Part shown: one piece after another, positions 35,048 to 43,178 of the stretch
Layout of the letters: every line of letters starts with the position of its first letter
Numbering within the stretch: position 1 is the first letter of the stretch
DNA from: Thermasporomyces sp036564245
Lineage (GTDB): Bacteria; Actinomycetota; Actinomycetes; Propionibacteriales; Actinopolymorphaceae
Length of the DNA: 64,000 nt
Assembly: GCA_036564245.1 (NCBI GenBank)
Contig: DATCKU010000017.1
Coordinates: forward strand, 31,509-95,508
Reading direction: 5' to 3'
Program-made: the position numbers and the translations under genes
The notes under the pieces: generated by a model
The model's input: only the letters and a program-made list of their open reading frames with translations
The model's database searches: none
What the model was told of the DNA's origin: nothing

Positions 35048-35094
35048 CCCGCCCTGGCACGTTGGCTGCGAAAACAGGTGAACAGTCGAGGATC

Positions 35095-35106
35095 TGAAAC
35101 CTTTCA
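35095..35106. promoter_or_regulatory. LacI-family operator at the alpha-L-rhamnosidase
   Basis: TGAAA-CC-TTTCA, an inverted repeat of the same type as the rhaM operator. It lies 14 bp downstream of the -10 box of the rhamnosidase promoter and between two divergent genes, one of which encodes a LacI-family regulator. Confidence 0.65.
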
Positions 35107-35120
35107 ACAGGCTCGCTTTG

Positions 35121-35150
35121 ACGCTATTGTCGGCTCAACGACCATGTCAA
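35121..35150 (-). promoter_or_regulatory. Promoter of the alpha-L-rhamnosidase gene
   Basis: On the minus strand, TTGACA (35150-35145), an 18-bp spacer and TAGCGT (35126-35121). The hexamers and spacing are identical to the CUT2 importer promoter at 29307-29336. Confidence 0.75.
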
Positions 35151-35244
35151 GAGACGAGTCCTCGACTCGCCACGTCGTTGACGCCCACGCCCGAAGCGCC
35201 AACCTTTACAGCATGTGCCCATCACGATTTGCCGGAGGTGCACC

Positions 35245-36372
35245 GTGTCCCCAGCGGCCCGCGCGTCGGGTACACCGACGTCCGGTCAGGTCGTCCCGAG
35301 CGGGCTGACATCCAAGCGCTTGGCGTCGAAACAGGTTTCCGGCAAGTCGCACCGTCGGTGGAGCATCAAGGACGTCGCGCAGCGAGCCGGGGTCTCGGTC
35401 GGAACGGTGTCGAACGTCCTCAACCGCCCGTCGTTGGTCGCAGCCGGTACCCGAGCCCGGGTCGAGGCCGCCATCACCGAGCTGGGATTCGTGCGGCACG
35501 GCGCCGCTCGCCAGTTGCGCGCGGGAACCAGTCGAGCTGTCGGCGCGATCGTCCTCGACATCTCGAACCCCTTCTTCACAGACGTGGCGCGAGGTATCGA
35601 GGATCGGCTGGCCGAGGACGACTACATCCTCGTGCTCGCAAGCTCGGACGAGCGGGTGGACAAGGAGCGCCGTTACCTGCACCTGTTGGAGGAGCAGGGC
35701 GTGCAGGGCGTCCTGCTGAGCCCTGCGGACGCTGACCTCAGCTGGCTGGAGCCGACCCGCGAGCGGGGCACGTCGATCGTGCTCCTCGACCGTCCGGCCC
35801 CAGACGACACCTTGTGCTCGGTCGCCGTCAACGACGTCACCGGTGGCGAGCTCGCCGCCACCCACCTGATCGAGCTCGGTCACAAGCGGATCGGCTTCGT
35901 CAACGGGTCGACGAAGATTCGTCAGTGTGCCGATCGCCGCAAGGGAGTACGCAACGCACTGAAGAAGGCCAAGCTTCCGATCACGACGTCCCTGGTCGAG
36001 GTCACCGTCAACGCACTCAACGCGAGCGGCGGTGAGGAAGCGCTGGAACGCCTCCTCTCGTTGGCCGATCCCGTCACGGCCATCCTGTGCGCGAACGACC
36101 TCACGGCCCTCGGAGTGCTTCGTGGTCTGCGCAGGAACAACATCGAGGTCCCGGACCAGATGGCCGTCGTGGGCTACGACGACGTCGAGTTCGCCTCGGT
36201 CCTCACCACACCGCTGACCTCCGTACGGCAACCTCGGTACCAGATCGGACGTGCCGCTGCAGACCTGTTGCTCGACGAGGCGTCGTCAGCAGGGCATGTC
36301 CACAAGCAGATCTGGTTCGAGCCGGAGCTCGTGGTGCGCGAGTCGAGCGGGCCACACCGCCGCCCGCTCTAG
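35245..36372 (+). CDS. LacI-family transcriptional regulator, probable rhamnose/rhamnoside regulator
   Basis: A 375-residue repressor. After a 36-residue extension the helix-turn-helix reads SIKDVAQRAGVSVGTVSNVLNRP, with the hinge helix ARQLRAGTSRAVGAIV. The rest is the periplasmic-binding-protein-like effector domain (ISNPFFTDVARGIEDRLAEDDYILVL, LLDRPAPDDTLCSVAVND, HLIELGHKRIGFVNG, AVVGYDDVEFASVLTTPLTSVRQP). GTG 35245 has GGAGG at 35234-35238. It is transcribed divergently from alpha-L-rhamnosidase with operator sequence between them, so it most likely represses that gene and, by the shared operator type, the rhaM operon. The effector is inferred to be rhamnose-related. Confidence 0.9.
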   Translation: MSPAARASGTPTSGQVVPSGLTSKRLASKQVSGKSHRRWSIKDVAQRAGVSVGTVSNVLNRPSLVAAGTRARVEAAITELGFVRHGAARQLRAGTSRAVGAIVLDISNPFFTDVARGIEDRLAEDDYILVLASSDERVDKERRYLHLLEEQGVQGVLLSPADADLSWLEPTRERGTSIVLLDRPAPDDTLCSVAVNDVTGGELAATHLIELGHKRIGFVNGSTKIRQCADRRKGVRNALKKAKLPITTSLVEVTVNALNASGGEEALERLLSLADPVTAILCANDLTALGVLRGLRRNNIEVPDQMAVVGYDDVEFASVLTTPLTSVRQPRYQIGRAAADLLLDEASSAGHVHKQIWFEPELVVRESSGPHRRPL

Positions 36373-36396
36373 ACGGCGGCAGTGGGCACGCCGTCA
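36373..36396. terminator. Short hairpin between convergent genes
   Basis: GACGGC (36373-36378) pairs with GCCGTC (36391-36396). GTAGCA-N6-TGCTAC follows further on. Together they probably end the LacI and IdeR transcripts; the stems are short. Confidence 0.4.
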
Positions 36397-36435
36397 GCCC
36401 GAGGCCCATGGCACATGGCCGGTAGCAGGCTCGTG

Positions 36436-37164
36436 CTACTGCCGCTTCACGAAGATGTGGCTTGCCGCCTTCAGGGGCAGCTCGGCGGTTTCGCCGCCGT
36501 CTCCTCCCGTGATCCGCACGCCGTCAGGTGCTGGCGTCACCGTGAGGGTGTTGCCTGGCCGCACCGAGGCGCGACGAAGCACCTCCAGAAGACCCGGCTC
36601 TGTCTGGACCAGCTCACCGATGCGGCGGACCAGGACCTTGGCCTCGCTGGGCTCCCCGTCCGCTCCTCGGGAGCGCAGGTCCGCCACGACATCGTGCAAG
36701 GCCTCGACGCCATCCAGGAACTCTTCGTCTGACGGTTTCCCGCCGAGCTCGTCCAGCCCTGGGATCGGGTTGCCGTAGGGAGAAACCATGGGCTGGCCGA
36801 GGATGTCGAGGAGCCGTCGCTCGACCTCCTCGGAGATGACGTGCTCCCAGCGGCAGGCCTCGACGTGCGCGAGCTCCCAGTCGAGTCCGATCACGTCCAC
36901 CAGCAGGCGTTCGGCCAGCCGGTGCTTGCGCATCACGCGGGTGGCGAGCTTGCGCCCGGTCGAGGTGAACTCCAGGTGCCGATCTCCTTCCACGGTCACG
37001 AGGCCGTCCCGCTCCATCCGCGCGACGGTCTGGCTCACCGTGGGACCGGACTGGTGCAGTCGCTCAGCGATCCGGGCACGCAGGGGAACGATGCCCTCCT
37101 CCTCGAGCTCGAAGATCGTCTTGAGGTACATCTCCGTGGTGTCGATGAGCTCGCTGTGGCTCAC
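36436..37164 (-). CDS. ideR: IdeR/DtxR-family metal-dependent regulator
   Basis: A 242-residue three-domain iron regulator. The N-terminal winged helix (LIDTTEMYLKTIFELEEEGIVPLRARIAERLHQSGPTV, abridged) is followed by the metal-binding and dimerisation helices RKHRLAERLLVDVIGLDWELAH and VEACRWEHVISEEVERRL. These contain the Cys, Glu and His ligands of the IdeR sites. A C-terminal SH3-like domain is present. It should repress iron-uptake genes and activate storage genes when Fe2+ is bound. No IdeR box is seen at its own promoter. Naming it IdeR rather than a manganese-type paralogue is inference. Confidence 0.88.
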   Translation of the reverse strand: MSHSELIDTTEMYLKTIFELEEEGIVPLRARIAERLHQSGPTVSQTVARMERDGLVTVEGDRHLEFTSTGRKLATRVMRKHRLAERLLVDVIGLDWELAHVEACRWEHVISEEVERRLLDILGQPMVSPYGNPIPGLDELGGKPSDEEFLDGVEALHDVVADLRSRGADGEPSEAKVLVRRIGELVQTEPGLLEVLRRASVRPGNTLTVTPAPDGVRITGGDGGETAELPLKAASHIFVKRQ

Positions 37165-37365
37165 GGCAACATCCCCTCTTGTGCCTGACCAGCACGAACA
37201 CCCTGGTCACCCTTGTGTCACCTAGAATACGCGGCGACGACCGGAGCCGGTCACGACCGAAACAGGCAGCCCTCTGGCGCGGCGCTCCCATGGGTCGTAC
37301 GCACGACGCGAGACGCCACGACCCGATCGGGCGGTGACCTTCGGACCCGTGGGGTCCTGCGTGAG

Positions 37366-38127
37366 CTACTCCGACCCCGGGCGCGGGTTGTACGCGGAGA
37401 GTCGTCCGCACATGCCGTACCGCTCAGACGGTGCGTTCCGTACGAAAACCCCACCTCGACGCAGCTCGGAGACATCACCCTGGCGCAGGGCGGCGAACTG
37501 GTGTCCGGTCTGTTCGGCCACCGCCAGCGGCCCCTCACGCCAGCGTCGCTCCCAACCGTCGAGGCGGGACTTGATCAGTTCGTACGCCAACGCGTGAAAC
37601 TCCGCGAGACCTTCCGGCCCCTCGGCCTCGACGCGCTCCCGGAGCTGGAGGAAGCCCTCCACCGCGAGATCCCGTCGGCGCCGCGCGGCTTGCTCGTCGG
37701 CAGCCTCCACCCGCTCCGGCGACGTGAGCGCCGCGGCCGCGGCGTAGCGCTCGGGATCGGCAAGCACCTCACGTGGAAAGGTGAGAACGGCGTCCCCGGC
37801 CTCGGGGAGCCCGGCGTTCTGCATCACGATCACGACTTCGAGCCCGCCGTCGTTGACCGCGCGATGAATGACGCCGGGAGTGAACCACACGACGTCGCCG
37901 ACCTGCAGCGGCACCTCGACGAAGCCGTCCGGACCCAGAGTCTGCAGCCGTCCGGTCCCCGCGGTGACGACGTAGCCCTCGGTGCACAACAGGTGCACAT
38001 GGGGTGAGCCACCGCGGAGCCCGTCACGCGTCGGCCAATCGTAGATTCGCACCCGTGACACCGCCGTGCCACCGGGGAAGTGGCAGCGCGCCGTCGCCGT
38101 CGCGCCCCACGTCTCGGTGGCCGTCAC
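37366..38127 (-). CDS. Cupin-domain protein
   Basis: A 253-residue protein with an N-terminal cupin barrel. Motif 1 is GGSPHVHLLCTEGYVVTAGTG (histidines and glutamate of the metal site), and motif 2 is GDVVWFTPGVIHRAVND. The C-terminal 110 residues are helical and charged. Cupins of this kind bind metals and act in sugar or small-molecule metabolism; the reaction is unknown. The GTG start at 38127 overlaps the TGA of a 40-residue upstream ORF (GTGA), so its translation probably depends on that ORF. Confidence 0.75.
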   Translation of the reverse strand: MTATETWGATATARCHFPGGTAVSRVRIYDWPTRDGLRGGSPHVHLLCTEGYVVTAGTGRLQTLGPDGFVEVPLQVGDVVWFTPGVIHRAVNDGGLEVVIVMQNAGLPEAGDAVLTFPREVLADPERYAAAAALTSPERVEAADEQAARRRRDLAVEGFLQLRERVEAEGPEGLAEFHALAYELIKSRLDGWERRWREGPLAVAEQTGHQFAALRQGDVSELRRGGVFVRNAPSERYGMCGRLSAYNPRPGSE

Positions 38128-38246
38128 GAGGCCGACGCCCCCTTGCGGGCCTCGGCCTTCGCTTGTGCCTTCCGCCGCTCACGCTCGCGCTTGCGACGGA
38201 TCCGGTCCTTCACCCAACGAACCTTTGGTCGATCACCTCGTCCCAT
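38124..38246 (-). CDS. Small basic 40-residue protein coupled to the cupin gene
   Basis: ATG 38246 opens a 40-codon frame ending at 38124 with the product MGRGDRPKVRWVKDRIRR, then an Arg/Lys/Glu/Ala helix and the end KGASAS. Its TGA shares bases with the GTG of the cupin gene, the usual sign of translational coupling. It is highly basic and predicted helical, so nucleic-acid or ribosome contact is possible. It might also be a coupling leader peptide. I recognise no family. Confidence 0.55.
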   Translation of the reverse strand: MGRGDRPKVRWVKDRIRRKRERERRKAQAKAEARKGASAS

Positions 38247-38591
38247 GAGCCGAAAGCCTATCCGGGACGACCATGCCCGAGAAGTCCGGCCAGGCAGGGC
38301 GCTCGTGTCCCGAGCACGTCACGGAACGAATGGCGCCCGACCCGTCGGCTCGCTCGACCGAGTTTCACCGACGAGTTGAGACTTCTCAGGTCAGTCGACT
38401 GTGTGCACACGGAGATCTCGAAGAAAGTCTCCAGCTGATACTCAATGAGACACTAAGGTTCGGGCGATGGTGTCGGAGGTCGGCCGTAACGTACGGCGCC
38501 CAGAACCGACACGAGCCCGCCGGGCCGGCCCTGCACACCGGTGCCGATCTGCCCAGCTCACACGCTGTCGCGCCGCACAGAAGGAGTCACC
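38247..38591. other. Promoter region of the ABC-2 exporter operon
   Basis: No gene is seen in 345 bp. It contains two palindromes, TGAGA-CT-TCTCA (38377-38388) and GTGTGCACAC (38401-38410). A -10-like TAAGGT lies at 38454-38459 after CTCAATGAGAC. These could be a regulator binding region for the exporter. Confidence 0.45.
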
Positions 38592-39590
38592 GTGGCTGCC
38601 ATCGAGGTCGACGGGCTGTCCATGACCTATCGGGCCCCGTTGCGCGACGCCGGCTTGAAGGCCGCGCTCGCCTCTGTCGTACGCCGGCGGTACAAGGACG
38701 TGCACGCGGTTTCCGACGTGTCGTTCCAGCTCGAGGCCGGCGAAGTGGTCGGGTTCATCGGTCCGAACGGTGCCGGCAAGACGACGACGCTGAAGGTCCT
38801 CGCCGGCATCCTGCACCCGACCGGTGGCCGCGTCCGGGTCCTGGGCTTCACGCCGTGGCAACGACGCACCGCGTTCCTGAAGCGGATCGCCTTGATCCGA
38901 GGCAGCCAACCCGTCGGCGGCCCGCTCGAGCTCACCGTGCTGGATTCCTTCCGGTACCAGCAGCTGCTCTACGAAGTGCCGGAGCACGACTTTCGGGCCA
39001 ACCTGGCCGAGCTCACCGAACTGCTCGAGCTCGGGCCGATCCTGCAACGTCAGGTCCGTGCGTTGAGTCTCGGCGAGCGCATGCGCGCCGGACTCGCTCT
39101 GGCGCTGCTCTACCGACCTGACGTGATGTTCCTCGACGAACCCACGATCGGGCTCGACGTGACGGCCGCGACGCTCACCCGTCGGTTCATCGCGGGGTAC
39201 GCCGAACGCACCGGCGCGACCGTGCTTCTCACAAGCCACTACATGGCCGACGTGCAGTCCCTCTGCCCACGGCTCATCCTGATCGACAAGGGCCAGGTGG
39301 CCTACGACGGACCGCTGGAAAAGCTCGCCGCCGACATCTCGCCGTACAAGCTCATCCGCGTCACGGCACCGCAGGCCAGCACGGACGACTTCGCCGGAGT
39401 CGGCGAGATCGTCGAGCGGGCCGACGACACCTGGGTGTTGCGAGTCCACCGGGACGACGCCGCGCAGGCCACCGCGCGGTTGCTCGGCACACTCGACGTC
39501 ACCGACCTGGCTGTCGAGGAGCCGCCGCTGGAGAACGTCATCGACCAGGCGTACCGCGGGCTCGCGACTCCCGCCGGGAGCCGATCGTGA
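38592..39590 (+). CDS. ABC-2 type transporter ATP-binding protein
   Basis: A 332-residue ATPase: Walker A GPNGAGKTT, signature LSLGERMRAGLALALLYRP, Walker B VMFLDEPTIGLD and H-loop LTSHYMADV. It has the C-terminal extension usual in exporter ATPases of the DrrA/NatA group. GTG 38592 with AAGGAG at 38581-38586 is the start. The stop region overlaps the next gene (GTGA), and two membrane proteins follow, completing an ABC-2 exporter of unknown substrate. Confidence 0.9.
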   Translation: MAAIEVDGLSMTYRAPLRDAGLKAALASVVRRRYKDVHAVSDVSFQLEAGEVVGFIGPNGAGKTTTLKVLAGILHPTGGRVRVLGFTPWQRRTAFLKRIALIRGSQPVGGPLELTVLDSFRYQQLLYEVPEHDFRANLAELTELLELGPILQRQVRALSLGERMRAGLALALLYRPDVMFLDEPTIGLDVTAATLTRRFIAGYAERTGATVLLTSHYMADVQSLCPRLILIDKGQVAYDGPLEKLAADISPYKLIRVTAPQASTDDFAGVGEIVERADDTWVLRVHRDDAAQATARLLGTLDVTDLAVEEPPLENVIDQAYRGLATPAGSRS

Positions 39591-40357
39591 GGCGGCTCGC
39601 ACGACTCGTCGTCCTGCACGTGTGGCGCCAGGTCCTCGCCTGGTCGGGCAGCTGGTGGTTCCTGCTGACACTCGTCGCCGGCCAGGCGATCGCGCCGCTC
39701 ATCGGCCTCTTCGTCTGGTCGGAGGTCTTCCCCGGCGACCCGCGGGTCGCGAGCTACTACGTCGCCCTGCTCGGTGTGCAGATCATGACCGCGTCGTATG
39801 AGAACCACACGTTCTCAGAGGCGATCTACGACGGGAACGTGACCCACGACTTCGTGAAGCCGAAGCCTGTGGTGATCGGGCCGATCGGGGAGAACCTCGC
39901 GATCCGTGCCTGGATGACGCTGATCGGGCTCCCCTTACTGCTGGTCGTCGGTTTCGCGATGCGCACGACGTACGCGGGGGGTGCGGTGGTGGCGGCGCTC
40001 CCCGCACTGGTCGGTGCGGCCATCCTGCGCTTCCTCTTCACCTGGGTGCTCGCCCTGGCGGCGTTCTGGACCGAACGGGTCCATGCGGTCGTGGGTCTCG
40101 GCAACGTTCTCGTCTTCCTCCTCGGCGGATCCGCTGCACCCGTCGTGTTCCTGCCGGAGCCGATTCGTACCTTCGCCGAGGCTTCGCCCTTCCGGGCGAT
40201 GCTCGGACTGCCGGCCGAGATCGCGACCGGCAGCCTCACCGCGACCCAGGCAGTCGAGGGCTACGCATGGCAGCTCGGATGGATCGCGCTGTTCGCAATG
40301 GCGGCCGTGGTGGTCTGGCAGGCGGGAGTACGCAGGTACACGGCGGTCGGCGCATGA
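39587..40357 (+). CDS. ABC-2 family transporter permease
   Basis: A 256-residue integral membrane protein with about six helices (FLLTLVAGQAIAPLIGLFVW, LIGLPLLLVVGFAM, AAILRFLFTWVLALAAFWT, NVLVFLLGGSAAPVVFLP). It resembles the ABC2_membrane_6 group (PF06182), which works as a pair with a second, similar permease. GTG 39587 overlaps the ATPase stop. Confidence 0.85.
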   Translation: MRRLARLVVLHVWRQVLAWSGSWWFLLTLVAGQAIAPLIGLFVWSEVFPGDPRVASYYVALLGVQIMTASYENHTFSEAIYDGNVTHDFVKPKPVVIGPIGENLAIRAWMTLIGLPLLLVVGFAMRTTYAGGAVVAALPALVGAAILRFLFTWVLALAAFWTERVHAVVGLGNVLVFLLGGSAAPVVFLPEPIRTFAEASPFRAMLGLPAEIATGSLTATQAVEGYAWQLGWIALFAMAAVVVWQAGVRRYTAVGA

Positions 40358-40415
40358 GCTGCGTCGCGCGTCTGCGCAGTGGGACGAGGACGGGAGGATG
40401 CGAAAGGAGTGCGGC

Positions 40416-41204
40416 ATGCTCGTCCGGATGCTTCGCCTGTTCGGGTTGACGTTCTCGATGTCGATTCGGCGGGTCGTGGCGCATCGCACGAACCTCGTCT
40501 TCGACATCCTGCTGGCGACCTTCTCGCTCGCCGGAGCCGTCGCCGCGATCCAGCTGGTCTACACCCAGACCGAGAGCCTCGCCGGCTGGTCCAAGTCGGC
40601 GATGTTCGTCCTCGTGGGGACCTTCCAGCTGATGACCGGGTTGCGGGCGACCTTCATCGATCCCAACTTGAGCTGGTTCCCCGACCGGATCCGGGACGGC
40701 CGGATGGACCTCTACCTGTTGCAGCCGGCGCCCAGCTTGTTCCTTGCAAGCCTGGGAACGCATGCGCCGCTCGGACTGATCCAGGTCGGTCTCGGGCTCG
40801 GTGTCGTGGGGCTCGGCCTGTTCGAGCGCGGCACGATGCCGTCTGCCGTGGGCTTCCTCTCGTGGCTCGTGTTGCTCGCCGTCGGGGTCGGTGTCACGTG
40901 GGCACTTGGCGTCTTCCTTGCCTGCTTGGCGTTCTGGGCGCCGCGCCTGCAGCTGCAGGTCTTGTACGGAGCGGCGTGGGAGCTTGCCCGGTACCCCGTC
41001 GACGTCTACCGCCGACCGCTGCGGCTGTTCCTGACGTGCCTCTTCCCGATGGCGGTGATCACGACGGTGCCGACCGCCGCGCTCATGCACGAGCCGAACC
41101 TCGGTGGCGTCGCCGCGACCGCCATCGCAGGCGTGGCGATCATCCTGCTCGCGATCGGCGCCTGGACGCTAGGCGTGCGCCGCTACACCGGCGCCACGAG
41201 CTGA
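40416..41204 (+). CDS. ABC-2 family transporter permease (second subunit)
   Basis: A 262-residue membrane protein of the same group as its neighbour. It has the conserved pattern DGRMDLYLLQPAPSLFLASL near residue 95, followed by ALGVFLACLAFWAPRLQLQ and ARYPVDVYRRPLRLFLTCLFP. ATG 40416 is chosen because AAGGAG lies 6 bp upstream; ATG 40398, adjacent to GGGAGG, is less well spaced. It completes the three-gene exporter operon. Confidence 0.85.
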   Translation: MLVRMLRLFGLTFSMSIRRVVAHRTNLVFDILLATFSLAGAVAAIQLVYTQTESLAGWSKSAMFVLVGTFQLMTGLRATFIDPNLSWFPDRIRDGRMDLYLLQPAPSLFLASLGTHAPLGLIQVGLGLGVVGLGLFERGTMPSAVGFLSWLVLLAVGVGVTWALGVFLACLAFWAPRLQLQVLYGAAWELARYPVDVYRRPLRLFLTCLFPMAVITTVPTAALMHEPNLGGVAATAIAGVAIILLAIGAWTLGVRRYTGATS

Positions 41205-41448
41205 TCTCGCCGACCTGACGGCGAACCATGGCCAGTTCCCGCGAGATGACCACGCTTCGGGGGGCTGCAGGACCTGAGAACGGCATGCACGCCTCTGGTG
41301 GGTGCGAGCCGCCTCGGGTGGGGCCAGCATGTACCTCGCGGCGCCACCCCGGCCCGCCACCCTCCTCTCGACGTACGCCCGGTGTCGACCCGAGCGACCA
41401 ATGGTGGCGATCGGTACGACCGGGGCGTCGGTCCGGTAGCGTGAAGGC

Positions 41449-41895
41449 GTGCTCGCCCGTGACCTGGTTGAGGAGTATCCCGCAGTCCCCGTCGACGCCA
41501 ACGCGTTGGAGGCGGCCCAGCTCCTAGGTCGTCACCGTCTCCCCGGGCTGGTCGTCACCGACCCGAACGGCAAGCCGATCGCCATCCTCCCGGCATCACA
41601 GGTGGTGCGATTCGTCGTGCCGGGCTACGTCCAGGACGATCCGTCGCTGGCACGGGTGATCGACGAGAAGGCAGCGGAGCAGATCGTCAACCAGCTCAGC
41701 CCGCTCACGGTGGGCGACCTCCTACCGGAACGGCCTCGGGAGCTTCCGGTCCTGCACGGCAACGACACGGTCCTGGAGCTCGCCGCGCTGATGGCCCGGC
41801 TGCGCTGTCCGCTGGTCGCGATCGTCGACGACGACCGCCTGCTGGGAGTCGTCACCGCCTCGCGCCTGCTGTCCCTCGCCCTCCACAGGTCATGA
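41449..41895 (+). CDS. CBS-domain protein
   Basis: A 148-residue protein made of two CBS motifs: VDANALEAAQLLGRHRLPGLVVTDPNGKPIAILPAS (abridged region 15-50) and DTVLELAALMARLRCPLVAIVDDDRLLGVVTASRLL. CBS pairs bind adenosine nucleotides and regulate attached or partner proteins. Its stop overlaps the ArsB/NhaD transporter start (ATGA), so it is probably the regulatory partner of that transporter. GTG 41449 lies 6 bp after TAGCGT (41437-41442), consistent with a leaderless mRNA. Confidence 0.87.
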   Translation: MLARDLVEEYPAVPVDANALEAAQLLGRHRLPGLVVTDPNGKPIAILPASQVVRFVVPGYVQDDPSLARVIDEKAAEQIVNQLSPLTVGDLLPERPRELPVLHGNDTVLELAALMARLRCPLVAIVDDDRLLGVVTASRLLSLALHRS

Positions 41896-43178
41896 GCGTC
41901 TGGATCGCACTCGCCGTCTTCATCGCGGCATACGCTCTCATCGCCACCGAACGCATCCCACGGGTCGTCGCCGCGCTGTCCGGCGCGGGGATCGTGCTCG
42001 CGCTCGGCATCGTGGGCGCGCACGACATCTTCTACTCCGAAGAGCGCGGTATCGACTGGAACGTCATCTTCCTGCTCTTCGGCATGATGGTGATCGTCAG
42101 CGTGCTGCGGCAGACGGGCATCTTCGAGTTCCTCGCGATCTGGGCAGCCAAACGGGCGCGCGGAAAGCCGTTCCGGGTCATGGCCCTGCTCTGTCTTCTG
42201 ACCGCTGGCGCGTCGGCACTGCTCGACAACGTCACGACCGTGCTCCTCGTCGCGCCGGTGACGTTGCTCGTGTGTCAGCGGATCGGCGTTCGCCCCGAGC
42301 CGTACCTCATCGCCGAGGTCCTCGCGTCCAACATCGGGGGCACGTCGACCCTCGTCGGCGACCCGCCCAACATCATCATCGCGAGTCGCGCCGGCCTTTC
42401 GTTCAACGACTTCTTGATCCACCTGGCGCCCTTCATCGTCGTCGTGCTCATCGTGTTCGTCGGGTTGTGTCGGGTGCTGTTCCGTCGGGCGTTCGTCGCC
42501 GATCCGGCGAAGGCAGCCGACGTGATGACGCTCTCGGAGCGAGAGGCGATCACCGACATGCGCCTCTTGCGGCGATGCTTGATCGTGGCCGGCGGCGTGC
42601 TGGCCGGTTTCGTCCTCCACACAGTGATCCACGTCGAGCCGTCGATCGTCGCCCTGCTCGGCGCCGGATTGCTCGTCCTCGTGAGCCGGCTCGGCCCGGA
42701 TTCCTTCCTGCAGGAAGTCGAATGGGAGACCCTGGTCTTCTTCATGGGGTTGTTCATCCTGGTCGGTTCCCTCGTGAAGGTGGGCGTGATCGACCAGATC
42801 GCGGAGTGGCTCGCCGGTGCCGTACGCGGTAACGTCGAGCTCGCCATCGTGCTCCTGCTCTTCGGCTCGGCAGTGCTGTCGGCGTTCGTCGACAACATCC
42901 CGTTCGTCGCGACCATGAGTCCTGTCGTCGCCCAGCTCGTGGGGCCCGACGGTGCGCTCGCCGGCGAGACCGTGTTGTGGTGGGCGCTCGCGCTCGGCGC
43001 AGACCTCGGCGGCAACGCGACCGCCGTCGGAGCCAGCGCCAACGTCGTGACCATCGGGATCGCCCGGCGCAGCGGGTTTCCGATCAGCTTCTGGGAGTTC
43101 ACGAAGTACGGCGCGGTCGTCGCGGCGATCACGATCGTGCTCTCGGTGCCCTACCTTCTGCTGAGGTACGTGTGGTGA
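41892..43178 (+). CDS. ArsB/NhaD-family ion transporter
   Basis: A 428-residue membrane protein of the ion-transporter superfamily with about 11 helices and the two inverted-repeat signatures: SALLDNVTTVLLVAPVTLLV with IGGTSTLVGDPPNIIIASRAGL, and SAFVDNIPFVATMSPVVAQL with GADLGGNATAVGASANVVTIG. Family members move arsenite, Na+/H+ or organic anions; no arsenic genes are near. It is coupled to an upstream CBS protein and a downstream HAD phosphatase. Confidence 0.87.
   Translation: MSVWIALAVFIAAYALIATERIPRVVAALSGAGIVLALGIVGAHDIFYSEERGIDWNVIFLLFGMMVIVSVLRQTGIFEFLAIWAAKRARGKPFRVMALLCLLTAGASALLDNVTTVLLVAPVTLLVCQRIGVRPEPYLIAEVLASNIGGTSTLVGDPPNIIIASRAGLSFNDFLIHLAPFIVVVLIVFVGLCRVLFRRAFVADPAKAADVMTLSEREAITDMRLLRRCLIVAGGVLAGFVLHTVIHVEPSIVALLGAGLLVLVSRLGPDSFLQEVEWETLVFFMGLFILVGSLVKVGVIDQIAEWLAGAVRGNVELAIVLLLFGSAVLSAFVDNIPFVATMSPVVAQLVGPDGALAGETVLWWALALGADLGGNATAVGASANVVTIGIARRSGFPISFWEFTKYGAVVAAITIVLSVPYLLLRYVW

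Noticed and set aside
37165..37365. IdeR box upstream of the ideR-like gene
   Set aside because: No 19-bp palindrome of the TTAGGTTAGSCTAACCTAA type is visible there.
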